Assembly: GCF_004193775.1 (NCBI RefSeq)
Contig: NC_041019.1
Span: forward strand, 40,072,966 to 40,136,965
Reading direction: 5' to 3'
Source: Glycine soja
Lineage: Eukaryota > Streptophyta > Magnoliopsida > Fabales > Fabaceae
Length of the DNA stretch: 64,000 bases
Shown piece after piece: positions 1-10,549 of the stretch. The position numbers and the translations under genes were made by a program. Positions within the stretch are counted from its first letter, which is position 1. Each line of letters begins with the position of its first letter. The notes beneath the pieces were generated by a model. That model had not been told where the DNA came from. It saw only the letters and a list, made by a program, of their open reading frames with translations, and searched no databases.

Positions 1-593
1 AATGACTATGATCCTGCTTACTTTCAGAAATTATGTTTTGTTTTTAATTTTTATTTAACTTTCCAAAATAAAAAATAATTATTTTTTTCATTTTTTATTT
101 TCAAATATTTAAGTTGGAATTAAAAATAAAAAATAAAAGTAACTTTTGAATTTTTCTACGAGTACTCATAATATTTTTTTATGGTGATAGGAAATTAAAA
201 AAAAAATCTTATTTTGAAACTAAAAGTGATAATAAAAAAGAAAATCAAAACACCTTTTTCACAAACCTAAGATCATTATATTGGTAATAAAATCTCTAAA
301 GAACCAAATAGAAGATTTTTTTTAGATATGTTCTATTGAGGAAAAATGCTATCTAGTACCAACCAGTTTTTTGTCATATATGTACGATTGGTGATTTCCG
401 TCAAAATCTATTTTATATATTATTTAAAAAAAAATAAGTAGTTTTAATTTTAAAAAATAATATTAAGCCATATTTCTTATTCATGTGTTTCGTTTCAATC
501 TTTGTCAATATGTAACGGAGATATAATTGATAATAAGCAATATGAGCTATGTGCATAAATTTCTTAACTTTTTTTAAATAAAAAAAATTGTAG
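1..593. other. AT-rich sequence upstream of the defensin-like exon
   Basis: This is AT-rich sequence with no convincing reading frame. It ends in a good 3' splice site (TTGTAG before 594), so at least its right part is probably an intron of the peptide gene that follows. The first exon, which should encode a signal peptide, was not found and probably lies to the left of the window. Confidence 0.5.
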
Positions 594-763
594 GTCCAGC
601 AATATGTCTCGAACAAGGGGAACCAGAACAATATGGGCAACTACCAGAGTTAGGAGGTTGCATAGGAGACTGCGTGCCAGATTGCGACCATCAATGCATT
701 ATCCGTGGTTTCAAGAGAGGTGCTTGTTTGGGATATGCCGTGTGTTGTTGTGAGAAGAAATGA
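594..763 (+). CDS. Defensin-like cysteine-rich peptide, last exon
   Basis: This exon encodes the mature part of a small secreted peptide of the plant defensin-like (DEFL/LCR) kind. It opens after a 3' splice site with two bases of a split codon (phase 1) and runs to TGA at 761-763. About 55 residues contain nine cysteines, spaced roughly C-x16-C-x3-C-x3-C-x3-C-x9-C-x5-CCC, and the last residues are CCCEKK. A split between a signal-peptide exon and a cysteine-rich exon is usual for this family; exon 1 is not in the window. The odd cysteine count is unusual, because members normally have six or eight. The peptide could equally belong to another cysteine-rich family, since cysteine spacing is the only evidence. 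The 764-1015 interval after it is AT-rich and shows nothing else. Confidence 0.6.
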
Positions 764-1015
764 TTACTCTGGGCCACTCTCAGTAGTGTTGCAAAATAAG
801 AGTTAATGTTTATTATCTCCGTAGATTGGATATTCAATAATGCATGAATTATGAAATTACAGTGATCATATACACGTTTCTTTAGTTATGATTCCAATGG
901 ATCTTTTCATAAAAAAACAAAGTTTTGAATCTAATGGATATAAAATACATTTAATTTATAGGTTTCATTTCATAGAATATTTGTTATGGGGAAAACCGAT
1001 CAAGGGGCCAAATGT

Positions 1016-1062
1016 GGTTTTTTTACCTATCTACACACTCTCTCATAAAAATACCTAAACTT

Positions 1063-1093
<31 letters not shown>

Positions 1094-1500
1094 AATTAAA
1101 ATTTAATTAAAATTAAATATTATATTATATAAAATTATTTTTATTATATATTAAAATTATATATTTATTAAATTAATTTTTGAAGGATTATTTTATAATT
1201 TTTTTATAAAAAATGATATTATTAAATTTAATTATTTTTTATATTATTTAATTTATTTAAGATATCTTTTGTTGAATATTTGTTTTAAAATATGAATTTT
1301 GTATAATAATATATTGATTTTAGTCAAAAAATTTAATTTTAAATTTAATTATTTTATTAAATATAATTAGTTTATTTATGTCATTAGATTTAATTACAAA
1401 TGATAAAACTAAAGCTTTTAACAATTTATCTACAGAAGAATATTACACTGCATTATCAATAAAATATTTAAACAATAACATCTGGTTAAGAAAAAACTTA
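1016..1500. repeat. Left terminal inverted repeat of MULE-A
   Basis: This very AT-rich arm includes a (TA)n run near 1072-1094. Read in reverse complement it matches 4780-5300 almost base for base, including ACACTCTCTCATAAAAATAC, AGTCAAAAAATTTAATTTTA and ACAATTTATCTACAGAAGAA. Confidence 0.8.
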
Positions 1501-1690
1501 AGATGAGAATATTTATCTACAGAAAAATATTACACTGCATTATCAATAGAATATACTAGGATGAGAATATATTAGAAAAAAACTTAAGAAAAAACTTATT
1601 ACACTGCATTATCAATAGAATATACTAGGATGAGAATATATTAGACAAAAATTTAAGAAAAAACTTATTACACTGCATTATCAATATTAC
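1436..1690. repeat. Tandem repeats inside MULE-A left arm
   Basis: The core TTACACTGCATTATCAATA occurs four times (about 1443, 1530, 1599 and 1668), with spacings of about 87, 69 and 69 bp. The flanking text (TAGGATGAGAATATATTAGA) is also repeated. The right arm has only one copy, so the array expanded after the inverted repeat formed. Confidence 0.75.
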
Positions 1691-1699
1691 ATCTAACCA

Positions 1700-2249
1700 T
1701 GTTGCTGGCAAAGTACACTCTCTCTCTCATCAAAATTTTTAAAGTACACTACTTTGAGAATTATTTCTCAAACTACACCAGTTTTGCTTCCTTTAGGAGA
1801 GTCCGTTTGGATACCCTGACTTCCCTTCATGTGTTTTTTTTTTAAATTAAATATTATATTATATACAAATATTTTTAATTATTTTTAAAATTATTTAATT
1901 ACTAAACTATTTTTTTTAATATTGATTAAATTATTTTTTTTATTAACAAAAATGTACATATAAAGAAAAATATAAAAACTGGATAAAATTAGAGTATAAT
2001 TTTTTATTTATGTTATATGTAATTGTGTAATTAAATTTATGTTTTGTTAATTTTTTTATGTTCTTATAATTAAAAAATAATAAAATTAGTTAGTAGTATT
2101 AAAATACAGTAAAAAAAAACACCGCAAAAAAATATATGTCACATCTATCTTATAAAGTAGACAAAATACTCAAATTACAATAACTGAAATGATACTCAAC
2201 AATAATGAAACATATTAAAAATTACAATTACAACGCAAACATAACAAAA
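1700..2249. other. MULE-A interior, second terminus-like block, no gene
   Basis: Around 1711-1860 lies a diverged copy of the text next to the right terminus: a CTCTCTCTCATCAAAATT-like end, AAACTACACCAG, and a GACTTCCCTTCA piece like the gap in the right repeat (5170-5260). It may be an older internal terminus. The rest is AT-rich with no reading frame, and contains the 3' end of the minus-strand gene that stops at 2250. Confidence 0.45.
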
Positions 2250-3087
2250 CTAATGAGAATCTGAAATATGTTGGGCAGAATACATGTCTTCTTCTATTTG
2301 GATTACTGGTTTGCTAAAAATAGCCAAAATTTCTATTGTGTAGAATCGTTTCCAATAATTGGATTGTGCTAACACCTTTAGCACGTCTTCATCATTTTTC
2401 AATTATGTTGTCCAATATTCAATCAAATTTTCGGAATACTTAGAATGACCTGGTTGTCGAAAGAACAATCGTCTAACCAACTACGACCCGTGAATTCCAT
2501 TAGGGAGAACCCCTATAGGTGCAACTTGCTTGATTAATCCTTGAGTTTCTCCATGCCATATCCCGAAGAAATGCCAAATCTTATTGGATTAGTTCTAGTA
2601 AAGGAGTAACCCAAAAACTTACCTTGACGTGGTATGTTCCACTTCCCTTGTAATACATAATTGCATTATGAGTAGGAGTGATGGCTGATTGAAGCAGGTT
2701 GAGTATACCATCCAGTGTTTTAATAATGGTACATAATAATTCTATAGGACCAACACACGAGTATTGCTCATTGCACATTAACATTGTGTAAATATCATCA
2801 TCATTTTTTCAGTTGTAGAGATTGAAAAAAATATTGTTGACCTACATCTATGAATGGTTGTCGGTAGTAGATTTCATCCAGTAATTGATCGTTGGTTAGT
2901 TGAAGGGTGTTGTGCATTCTACGCTTGAGTGTATCAAAAGAACAATTGTTAGGAACTCACATTGGTGTTGGGTGAGACTTTGAAAATAAACACCAGTTTG
3001 GTTGTGAGTGATTGATCCATTTGGAAAAATGAAAGCTAATATGGAGTTAGCAATGGTCTAACTGGTTGTTTCTCCCAAAAATGACAT
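2250..3087 (-). pseudogene. MULE-A antisense ORF, decayed (PB1-like/MULE N-terminal type)
   Basis: Read from ATG at 3087 down to TAG at 2250, the minus strand gives a recognisable but broken protein. Pieces include TLKRRMHNTLQLTNDQLLDE, YYRQPFIDVGQQ, then after a one-base slip in an A-run near 2808 NDDDIYTMLMCNE, and near the end RRLFFRQPGHSKYS and LKNDEDVLKVLAQSNYWKR. Short blocks of the type hydrophobic-x-DDDDV alternate with stretches about family-typical linkers, resembling the N-terminal regions of Mutator-like proteins common in soybean. I recall no tested function. There are at least four in-frame stops and two frame slips. It lies downstream of the 3875-4387 ORF in the same direction, so the two were probably parts of one transcript. 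Confidence 0.5.
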
Positions 3088-3239
3088 AGTAATAAGATTG
3101 AATTTGGTTTGTGAAATTATGTTATGTGAGATTGTGTGTTTGTATTGTGTGTGTTGTGTTATTTATAGTTGTATGAGTATTCTGCCACCTTGATGTGTAT
3201 TGGAATCCAATGTTTCTTTTTTCCTAGTTAGTGATGTAA

Positions 3240-3672
3240 CAAACGCCCATTATAATTTCAGAGTGAACAAAGAGATTATGAGTTGTCCATCTCATGTCAG
3301 TTTTGCACACGTCTCTAAAAATTAAATGTCTCACCTGCAAAACTGACATGAAATGGACAACTCATAATGTAGAGTGTTGTCAATTTGGATTGTGATTTTT
3401 CCCATGTAATTAAAGCAGCAGACGTTCATGATGATTTTCAGAGTGAACAAAGAGATTATGAGCTGTCCATTTCATGTCAGTTTTGCAGGTGAGACATTTA
3501 ATTTTTAGAGACGTGTGCAAATTGCAGAGTGTTGTCAATTTGGACTGTGATTTTTCCCTTGTAATTAAAGCAACAAACGCCCATGATTATTTTCAGAGTG
3601 AACAAAGAGATTATGAGTTGTCCATTTCATGTCAGTTTTGTCGATGAGACATTTAATTTTTAGAAATAATGT
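3240..3672. repeat. Three direct repeats plus a long hairpin in MULE-A
   Basis: The block AGAGTGAACAAAGAGATTAT followed by GAG(T/C)TGTCCAT(C/T)TCATGTCAG occurs at about 3259, 3439 and 3595, with a weaker form near 4555-4640. Between the first and second copies the same text appears inverted, so that 3278-3320 can pair with 3330-3366 (TTGTCCAT..TCATGTCAGTTTTG against CAAAACTGACATGAAATGGA). These repeats lie between the two ORFs. Confidence 0.75.
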
Positions 3673-3874
3673 AGTGTAAATGGCAAAGTATTATGAATTT
3701 TGATAGTTATGTTACCATGTCAACTACTGCAGTAAAAGTGGGTAAACTGAAAATTGCTAATTTAAATTTAAAGGAAAAATTATTTCAATACGTAAAGTGA
3801 TAACTGAAGACGGACATAAGACATTACATGGAAATCTCAAAGAAGAAATAACTTAGACATGAATAATCCGTAGA

Positions 3875-4387
3875 TTACCAATCTTGTTTGAATATAGGTT
3901 CGTGGGATGGAAATAGGTTACTTCCTTCGAGCCCGGAAGAGGAGTCAGTATCACTATCATGGTTTTTGACCCAACAAGTCTCGTATTCATTTGATAAGTC
4001 CTCAAGATTAGAGGTTGAGCCATGTTGGTTGCCTGGTGGGTTATTATTGTGACAGATTATGGCAAATAACTCCACAAATGGTAGTGATGGGTTGTTGTAA
4101 AAAATGTTGAACATTTGTCGAACATCGGCATCATCTCGCAGAATAAAAGATATGTACATATAACATTGTCCTGACTCAAATATAGGGCACCGAAAGTGGA
4201 GATGTTGGATATGTTGTTCTGGGTCAATGTTTAGTTTTTGGTGAACAAGTTCAAACAATTGTGTAAAGGTTATGACCTTGTTGACCATGAAAGTTTTTGT
4301 GTTGTTACTAACGAAGGTGGTGCCCTCATTAGTATTGCAAATTTGGTCGTCGTAGTAAACACAAACATATGCAGTTAGGTGACACAT
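3875..4387 (-). CDS. MULE-A ORF, N-terminal MULE/PB1-like domain protein
   Basis: This is an intact 170-residue frame from ATG at 4387. Residues 10-50 (YYDDQICNTNEGTTFVSN, then a hydrophobic strand and FTQLFELVHQKL) and residues 60-110 (HLHFRCPIF, DDADVRQMFNIF, LPFVELFAII) follow the pattern of the N-terminal domain found in many legume Mutator-family transposase-like proteins. There is no DDE catalytic core or zinc finger, and the tail (about 120-170) is acidic and Ser/Asp-rich. It may be a truncated transposase remnant or a stand-alone element protein. The AT-rich sequence with direct repeats beyond 4440 would serve as its promoter. Nothing in the sequence shows that it is expressed. Confidence 0.5.
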   Translation of the reverse strand: MCHLTAYVCVYYDDQICNTNEGTTFVSNNTKTFMVNKVITFTQLFELVHQKLNIDPEQHIQHLHFRCPIFESGQCYMYISFILRDDADVRQMFNIFYNNPSLPFVELFAIICHNNNPPGNQHGSTSNLEDLSNEYETCWVKNHDSDTDSSSGLEGSNLFPSHEPIFKQDW

Positions 4388-4779
4388 TGTGGTAGGGATT
4401 GAGATGAAAATTTGAAATTGTTGCGAATGTCTTTAGTTGTAGGGGTATTTATAGAATTTGGTTATAGTTGGGTGAGTTACTAGTTAATTGTGCATTTAGA
4501 TGAACGGGTAAATGAACACTTAAGCATATTTACAAGGGTCCATAATGTGCAAATTGCAGAGTGAAAAAAAAAACAATTGAGTGAAAAAAAACTGAGTTAT
4601 CCACGTCATGTCAGTTTTATTGGTGCGACATTAATTTTTTTAGAGACGAAGACAAAAATGAACGAGCACGTAGAAAAAAATGTGGACTTTGCCGACAACA
4701 CGATCATAGCATAAACAATTGTCCTAATATATCCTCATCTTAAGTTTTTCCCTAACCAAATGTCATTGTTTAAATATTT

Positions 4780-5300
4780 TATTGATAATGCAATGTAATA
4801 TTCTTCTGTAGATAAATTGTTAAAAGCTTTAGTTTTATCATTTCTAATTAAATCAAATGACATAAATAAACTAATTATATTTAGTAAAATAATTAAATTT
4901 AAAATTAAAATTTTTGACTAAAATCAATATATTATTATACTAAATTCAAATTTTAAAACAAATATTCAACAAAAAATATCTTAAATAAATTAAATAATAT
5001 AAAAAAAATAATTAAATTTAATAATATCATTTTTTAATTAAAAAAATTATAAAATAATCCTTCAAAAATTAATTTAATAAATATATATTTTAATATATAA
5101 TAAAAATAATTTTATATAATATAATATTTAATTTTAATTAAATTTTAATTTATATATATATATAAAGCAAAACATCACCAATGGAAGTTGGGGTGGCCAA
5201 ACCCGACTTCCTTAGAAAAAAAAAAAAAAGCAAACTGGTGTAGTTTAGGAATAAGATACAAAAGTAGTGTAGTTTAGGTATTTTTATAAGAGAGTGTGTG
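4780..5300. repeat. Right terminal inverted repeat of MULE-A (inner part)
   Basis: This is the reverse complement of 1016-1450, ending in GTATTTTTATAAGAGAGTGTG at the point where the gypsy LTR begins. A gap near 5165-5275 contains extra text (GGAAGTTGGGGTGGCCAAAC..), which the left arm keeps only in its inner copy. The outermost 18 bp of the repeat now lie at 16336-16353. Confidence 0.75.
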
Positions 5301-6289
5301 TGATGCAATCCTCCCTAGGAAGGGACCAGTCACTAGAGCCATGAGCAAGAGGCTCCAAGAGGATTGGGTTAGAGTTGCTGAAGAAGGCCTTAGGATTCTC
5401 ATGAACCTCAGGGTAGATTTCTAAGCACATGGGCCAAGGTTGGGTCCAATTATCTTTGTACATATTAGACTAGAATGTCATTATATTCGATCCTTGTATT
5501 TAGGGCTCCATAATGTAGGTAGGGTACCCTAGAAATATAGAATTTTTCAGCCCTTTTATTTTAGGGCACCTAGACTAGTTTTTGTATTAGGGGTAATTTT
5601 GTAATTTCGCATGCACTACATGAATATTTGATGTGTGTGTTGGGAAATAAAATTTAATTGAATTGGTAGAAGCCCAATCCAATTAAATTTTAGAGGGGGA
5701 GGTGAACATTTGCTTACTACACCCCATTGCCACATCATATAGTCACACTTTGTGCATGTCCTTCATGCTTTACATGCCTCATGACACCTAAGCACACTTA
5801 GTGGAGAATCTTAGAATTGATCTTGGATTAGTGGGCTGAACCATAACTAAAATTCACTAATCATAATTAGTGAAATTTTGGCTCCAAAGTTTGGCTCCAC
5901 AAATTCAATTTCAAATTCAAGTGAAATTTGAATTGAAATTCAAATTTTCCTCCAATTTTGTGTGACACTTAGGCTATAAATAGAGGTCATGTGTGTGCAT
6001 TTTTTCAACTTTGATCATTTGAAAATTAAACTTCAGATTTCAGAGCTCTTTTAGAGCACAAAATTTTATCCTCTTCTCTTCTTCTCTCTTCATTCATCTC
6101 CTTCTTCCTCCAAGCTCTTATCCATGGCCTCCTATGGTGGTGAGCTTCTTCTAGACTCATCTTCTCCTTGAAGTGGAATCTCCTCTCTCTCTTCCTTCTC
6201 CATTCCGCTACCATTCATCTTCCAAGAAGCAAAGGAATCCATTGATGAAGAAGATCCTTGGCCTACAAGCTCCAATGGAGCTTACATCA
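5301..6289 (+). repeat. 5' LTR of the gypsy element (989 bp)
   Basis: It starts TGATGC and ends TTACATCA, and is followed two bases later by the primer binding site. Its first 70 bp are the same text that encodes the C-terminus of pol at the other end (GPVTRAMSKRLQ), so the LTR starts within the reading frame. It contains a TATA box and a pyrimidine-rich stretch (6060-6230). Confidence 0.9.
5973..5982 (+). promoter_or_regulatory. TATA box of gypsy 5' LTR
   Basis: CTATAAATAG lies about 310 bp before the LTR end, in a normal place for the retroelement promoter. The partner LTR keeps the same box (CTATAAATAG at about 16015-16024). Confidence 0.7.
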
Positions 6290-6291
6290 TG

Positions 6292-6305
6292 TGGTATCAA
6301 GAGCA
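6292..6305 (+). other. Primer binding site of the gypsy element
   Basis: TGGTATCAAGAGCA follows the LTR end by two bases and is close to the complement of the 3' end of initiator Met-tRNA (TGGTATCAGAGC) with one extra A. Confidence 0.8.
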
Positions 6306-8189
6306 TCTTCATCTAGGTGATGTTCTTTTGCTTCCTCTATCTTTTTGTTCGATGAATTCTCTTTAATTCCTTGTTCTTCATCTTATTCCCCATGTATACC
6401 CTCCATTGTATTGTGGTTTGGTGCTGTTTAGAGTAGATTCAAAAAAATAAACCGATTAAATCTTAGATCTACACTTGTTCTTGCGTTTCTATGGTTCAAA
6501 TTTTGTAGACATACTTTTGAATCATGTTTTTGTGTTGATTTTATGTTCTATCATTTTTCATTCATAATATTCTTGCGCTGAACCTTAGATCTAAATTTTC
6601 TTCCAAAATATTGATTAGAAAAAAAAACACAAAAATCTAAGTGCAAATCACTTAATCCATGTTGTCTTAGAGTCATGTTTAGTCATGGTAATTGTTACAT
6701 TATGTTCTAAGTTTGTGTTGAATTTTTATTTTGTTGATTGAATTCTAGATACATTTGTTCATGTATTCTTGTCATTCTTAGCCTATCTTTTTAATTTTGA
6801 GTCTAATTCATGCATGTTATTTAGTTCATAACATGTTCTAAATCAATTCCTAGAAGTAGTCTTGTTGTTGAACTTTTTTTTTCTAAGTTTCCTACATGAT
6901 GCCTATGATGAAGTTGAGTTGTGGTGCTTAGTTGTGGCTGGATTTGTGAATCAAAATAAGTCTTAATCTCTCTTGAATTGTGTTATTCAAGATAATTGAG
7001 CATAAGCAAACATAAATTGTAACTATTCATGCCTTAAGCAACATAAACACTACTCTTGATTTCTAGGTTGAAATCGCTGGTGTTGGCAGCTTGAACATAC
7101 GAACTTGTATAAATTACTGGGAATTGGTCACTACGTGTTTTGTGCTGAAATTGTTAATGAATTTGCTAGACATATGGAAAAAAATTATGAAAAAAGAACC
7201 AAGCGATTTGGATTAAAGGAAAAAATAATAAAAATCACACAAGTTGGCTGAAAAATCAGTGTCCAAGAAAAAAAAAAGTGAAAGGGAAGTGTGCTTGTTG
7301 TTTTGGCTCAAAATTTGTTCTATAATTGGTGCCTATTTTATACCAATCCTAGTTTTGAAATTTCAATTGAAAATTACTGTTAATACAAGTTCCAAAACTA
7401 GAGGTTTCTTGAGTCTTTTTTTTTTAGTTTTTTTCTACTCTACTCTAGAGCCATTTTAGGTTTCTCTTTGAGTCCTAGCTTGCTTTTGTGTGCTTTTCAT
7501 TGCTTTAATTGTTGAATAATCCTTGAAAATTTTTCTTGTTAAAACTCTATTGGTTTAGCTTTCATTTAATTTTTTTGGTCTTTGGTTATTGCTTGTCTCT
7601 TTGTTTCCTTGTTTGTGAGTTGTCATATAGGGAATTGAAAAGGAGGATTGGTGCCATCCCTTGAAGAATTTGAGTCAAGAAGCAAGGGGAAAACCACCTT
7701 AAGAGCTATTGGACTAAGAAGCACTCCAAATTGAGTGAATCACTAAAGAGAGAACAATCACCAAAAATTGAGGATCTTTTTGTAATTTTTTTAATTGAGA
7801 ATTTACTTACCTTCATTGCTTTCAAATTTTGTAACAAAAAGGCCTTTCATTGGAAGTAAGTTGGGAGCCTCCAATAAGTCACCCTACTTCCATTTGTGTG
7901 TAATAATTTTAGGCAATTTTTCCTTAGGATAGTGAGTGTTTTGTTGGGAACCTTAAATGAGGTCATCCAAAGACTCTTAGGATCCGCGTAGTTTACATTT
8001 CTTTCACTTTAATTTCTTGCTTACTTTCATAGTTTATTTTCTTTACTGGTCACACCTAGTTTATCTTGTTATTGCATAGTAATTTCTTCTTTCTTATCAC
8101 GCTTATCTTGAGTTATTTTGGAACCTTAGCTTTTACCTTTTTTTTTTTACAAACCCCCAACAAGAAAGAACCACAACTTAGGAACCAAC
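6306..8189 (+). other. Long leader of the gypsy element, no gene
   Basis: About 1.9 kb of T-rich sequence lies between the primer site and gag. I see no conserved protein in it. The 7244-7459 frame is low-complexity and out of step with any known domain. A TTTTTTTTT tract near 8139 precedes the gag start. Confidence 0.6.
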
Positions 8190-9698
8190 ATGAGTCATCA
8201 TTCATCTAGTGTTAATGGCAAGGGTACTAGTCATAAGGACCCTCTATCTAGAATCTTAGATGAGTTGAGTTCCCTCAAGTTATGGAAAGAAAAACTAGAA
8301 AGAAAAGAAAAAGGAAAAGAGAAGGTAAAAATAAATCAAGATGAGAGGGAACAAATAAGGGAAGAAGAAAGAAGGAAAATACTAAAAGAATTAAGAAAAG
8401 AAAAACATGCCTCCTATAGTAGTCATAACTCTTGCAAAAGCCTAAGTGAGGAACTTTGTGACTATTATGAAGGAAGGCATAGGTCACATCTTAGACCTCA
8501 CTCCCATACGAGAGAAAAGGAAAGAAAGCCTCAAGAGGCTAACATTAACCTCCCATACTTCCATGGGAAGGACAATGTAGAGGCTACTTAGATTGGAAAA
8601 TGAAGGTTGAACAACTCTTTGCTTGCCATCATATTAGAGAAGAGAGAAAAAGTTCCATTGGCTACCCTTAGCTTTCAAGGGTATGCCCTCTATTGGTGGA
8701 CTTCCCTTGTTAGGGAACAAAGGATTCATGGGGATCCTCCAGTAGAGTATTGGAATGATCTTAAGAGTGCCCTTAGGAAGAGGCACATTCCTTTCTACTA
8801 TGAAAGGGAGCTTATGGACAAGCTCCAAAGGCTTAAACAAGGGAGTATGAGTGTTGAAGAATATAGACAACAAATGGAACTACTCCTTTTAAGAGCTGGA
8901 CTTAGGGAGGAGGAAAGAACAAGCATAGCTAGGTTCCTTAGTGGGCTTAATATGGAACTGAGGGACAAGGTTGAACTCCTTCCATATAGGGACCTAGATG
9001 AGCTAGTCCAACTTTGTATAAGAGTGGAGCAACAACTTAAAAGAAAGCCTTCTTCAAAATCTTATGGCTCTCACTCTTGTCCAAGGAAGGACCAAGCCCA
9101 TGGAATTTTAGGGGCTGCACCTTCAAAACCCAAGGAAGATAAGGGTAAGACCATAGAGAAATACACCCCTAAGACTAGTTCCCAAGAAAGGACTAGCAAC
9201 ATTAAATGCTTAAAATGTCTTGGGAGAGGTCACATTGCCTCTCAATGCCCCACAAAGAAAACCATGATCATGAGGGGTCAAGACATTTATAGTAGTCAAG
9301 AGGAGACTACTTCTTTCCCTTCCTCTAGTGGAAGTGAAGATGAATTAAGGGGTGAAGAGTCTAGTGAGGAAGACTACCCCCATGAAAAAGGTGACCTCTT
9401 AATGGTTAGAAGGCTCCTTGGAGGTCAATCTTGTGATCTATCTCAATCCCAAAGAGAGAACATCTTTTATACAAGATGCAAAATTTTAGATAAAACTTGT
9501 TCTCTCATTGTGGATAGTGGATCTTGTTGCAATTTTTGTAGCACAAGATTAGTTTTCAAGTTAAACCTCACTATCATTCCCAACCCAAAACCTTATAAAC
9601 TTCAATGGCTCGATGAGCAAGGGGAAATGATAGTTAACCAACAAGTGAAGGTACTTTCTCCATTGGGACATATAAGGATGAAGTTAATTGTGATATAG
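8190..9698 (+). pseudogene. gag-protease region of the gypsy element
   Basis: The N-terminal 130 residues are highly charged (KEKGKEKVK, REEERRK). The retrotransposon gag core follows (GYALYWW.., PPVEYWNDLKSALRKRHIP, SVEEYRQQMELLLLRAGL, LDELVQLCIRVEQQL). Next comes a CCHC zinc knuckle, CLKCLGRGHIASQC (about 9210-9250), for RNA binding, and then the aspartic protease motif VDSGSCCNF (about 9510-9540). A one-base loss near 8586 and a one-base gain in the A-run near 8650 throw a 60-bp segment out of frame and give the TAG at 8589. Another slip just before 9696 ends the frame inside the protease. In life this polyprotein would form the particle and cut itself. Confidence 0.85.
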
Positions 9699-10270
9699 TT
9701 CCCATGGAGGCAGGACATATTCATTTAGGAAGGCTGTGACAATTTGATAGGAAGATCATTTACAATGGCCTAACTAATGAGATTACCCTCACCCATCTTG
9801 GCACTAAATTTGTGTTGCATCCTCAAACACCTTCACAGGTGGCCAAAGATCAACTAACTATGAAAGATAAGAGGGATGAGGAAGAAAAACTAGAAAAACA
9901 AAAGAAAAAGAAGGATAGTAAGGTCTTGTCTTCAAAGGCCAAGGGGAAGGAAAAAGAGGAAAAGGATTCCTCCAAGAATATTGTTAAAAAGGAAAATCAT
10001 TTTGCAACAAAAGGTGATATTAAAAGAGCACTCCTTCTTAAACAATCTTTCTATCCTCTCCTATCAAGGGAAACATCCCTTAGCACTGCCACAATTCCTA
10101 CATTTGAGACCTTACCCCTAAAGGTCCAAGAACTCTTACATGAATTTGGTGATATATTTCCCAAAGAGATATCCCTTGGGCTACCTCCTTTAAGGGGAAT
10201 AGAACACCAAATAGATTTAGTCCCAGGAGCAAGCCTTCCTAATAGGCCAGCCTATAGGACTAACCCTTAG
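9699..10270 (+). pseudogene. Protease-RT linker of the gypsy element
   Basis: After the frame slip, coding text continues ([20 protein letters not shown]). It has a TGA at 9737-9739 where related elements have Trp, then a Lys/Glu-rich linker (9850-10010), then the conserved run-up to reverse transcriptase ([38 protein letters not shown]). It stops at TAG 10268-10270, inside the first copy of a 220-bp duplication. Confidence 0.75.
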
Positions 10271-10549
10271 GAGACTAAGGAGATAGAATCTTAGGTTAAA
10301 GAATTGTTGGAGAAGGGCTGGGTCCAAGACCTTACCCCCAAAGGTCCAAGAACTCTTACATGAATTTGGTGATATATTTCCCAAAGAGATACCCCCTAGG
10401 CTACCTCCTTTAAGGGGAATAGAACACCAAATAGATTTAGTCCCAGGAGCAAGCCTTCCTAATAGGCCAGCCTATAGGACTAACCCTCGGAAGACTATGG
10501 AGATAGAGTCTCAGGTTAAAGAATTGTTGGAGAAGGGCTGGGTCCAAGA
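10108..10549 (+). repeat. 220-bp tandem duplication in gypsy pol
   Basis: The text from GACCTTACCCC to GGGCTGGGTCCAAGA is present twice with a period of 220 bp (10108 and 10328). The copies differ at several sites. The first has TAG codons where the second has CGG and CAG. Because 220 is not a multiple of three, the duplication itself breaks the reading frame. Confidence 0.9.

Noticed and set aside
6026..6214. Minus-strand frame of 62 residues in the gypsy LTR (similar one at 16068-16316)
   Set aside because: It is the complement of a pyrimidine-rich LTR stretch, present in both LTRs and low-complexity, with no domain.
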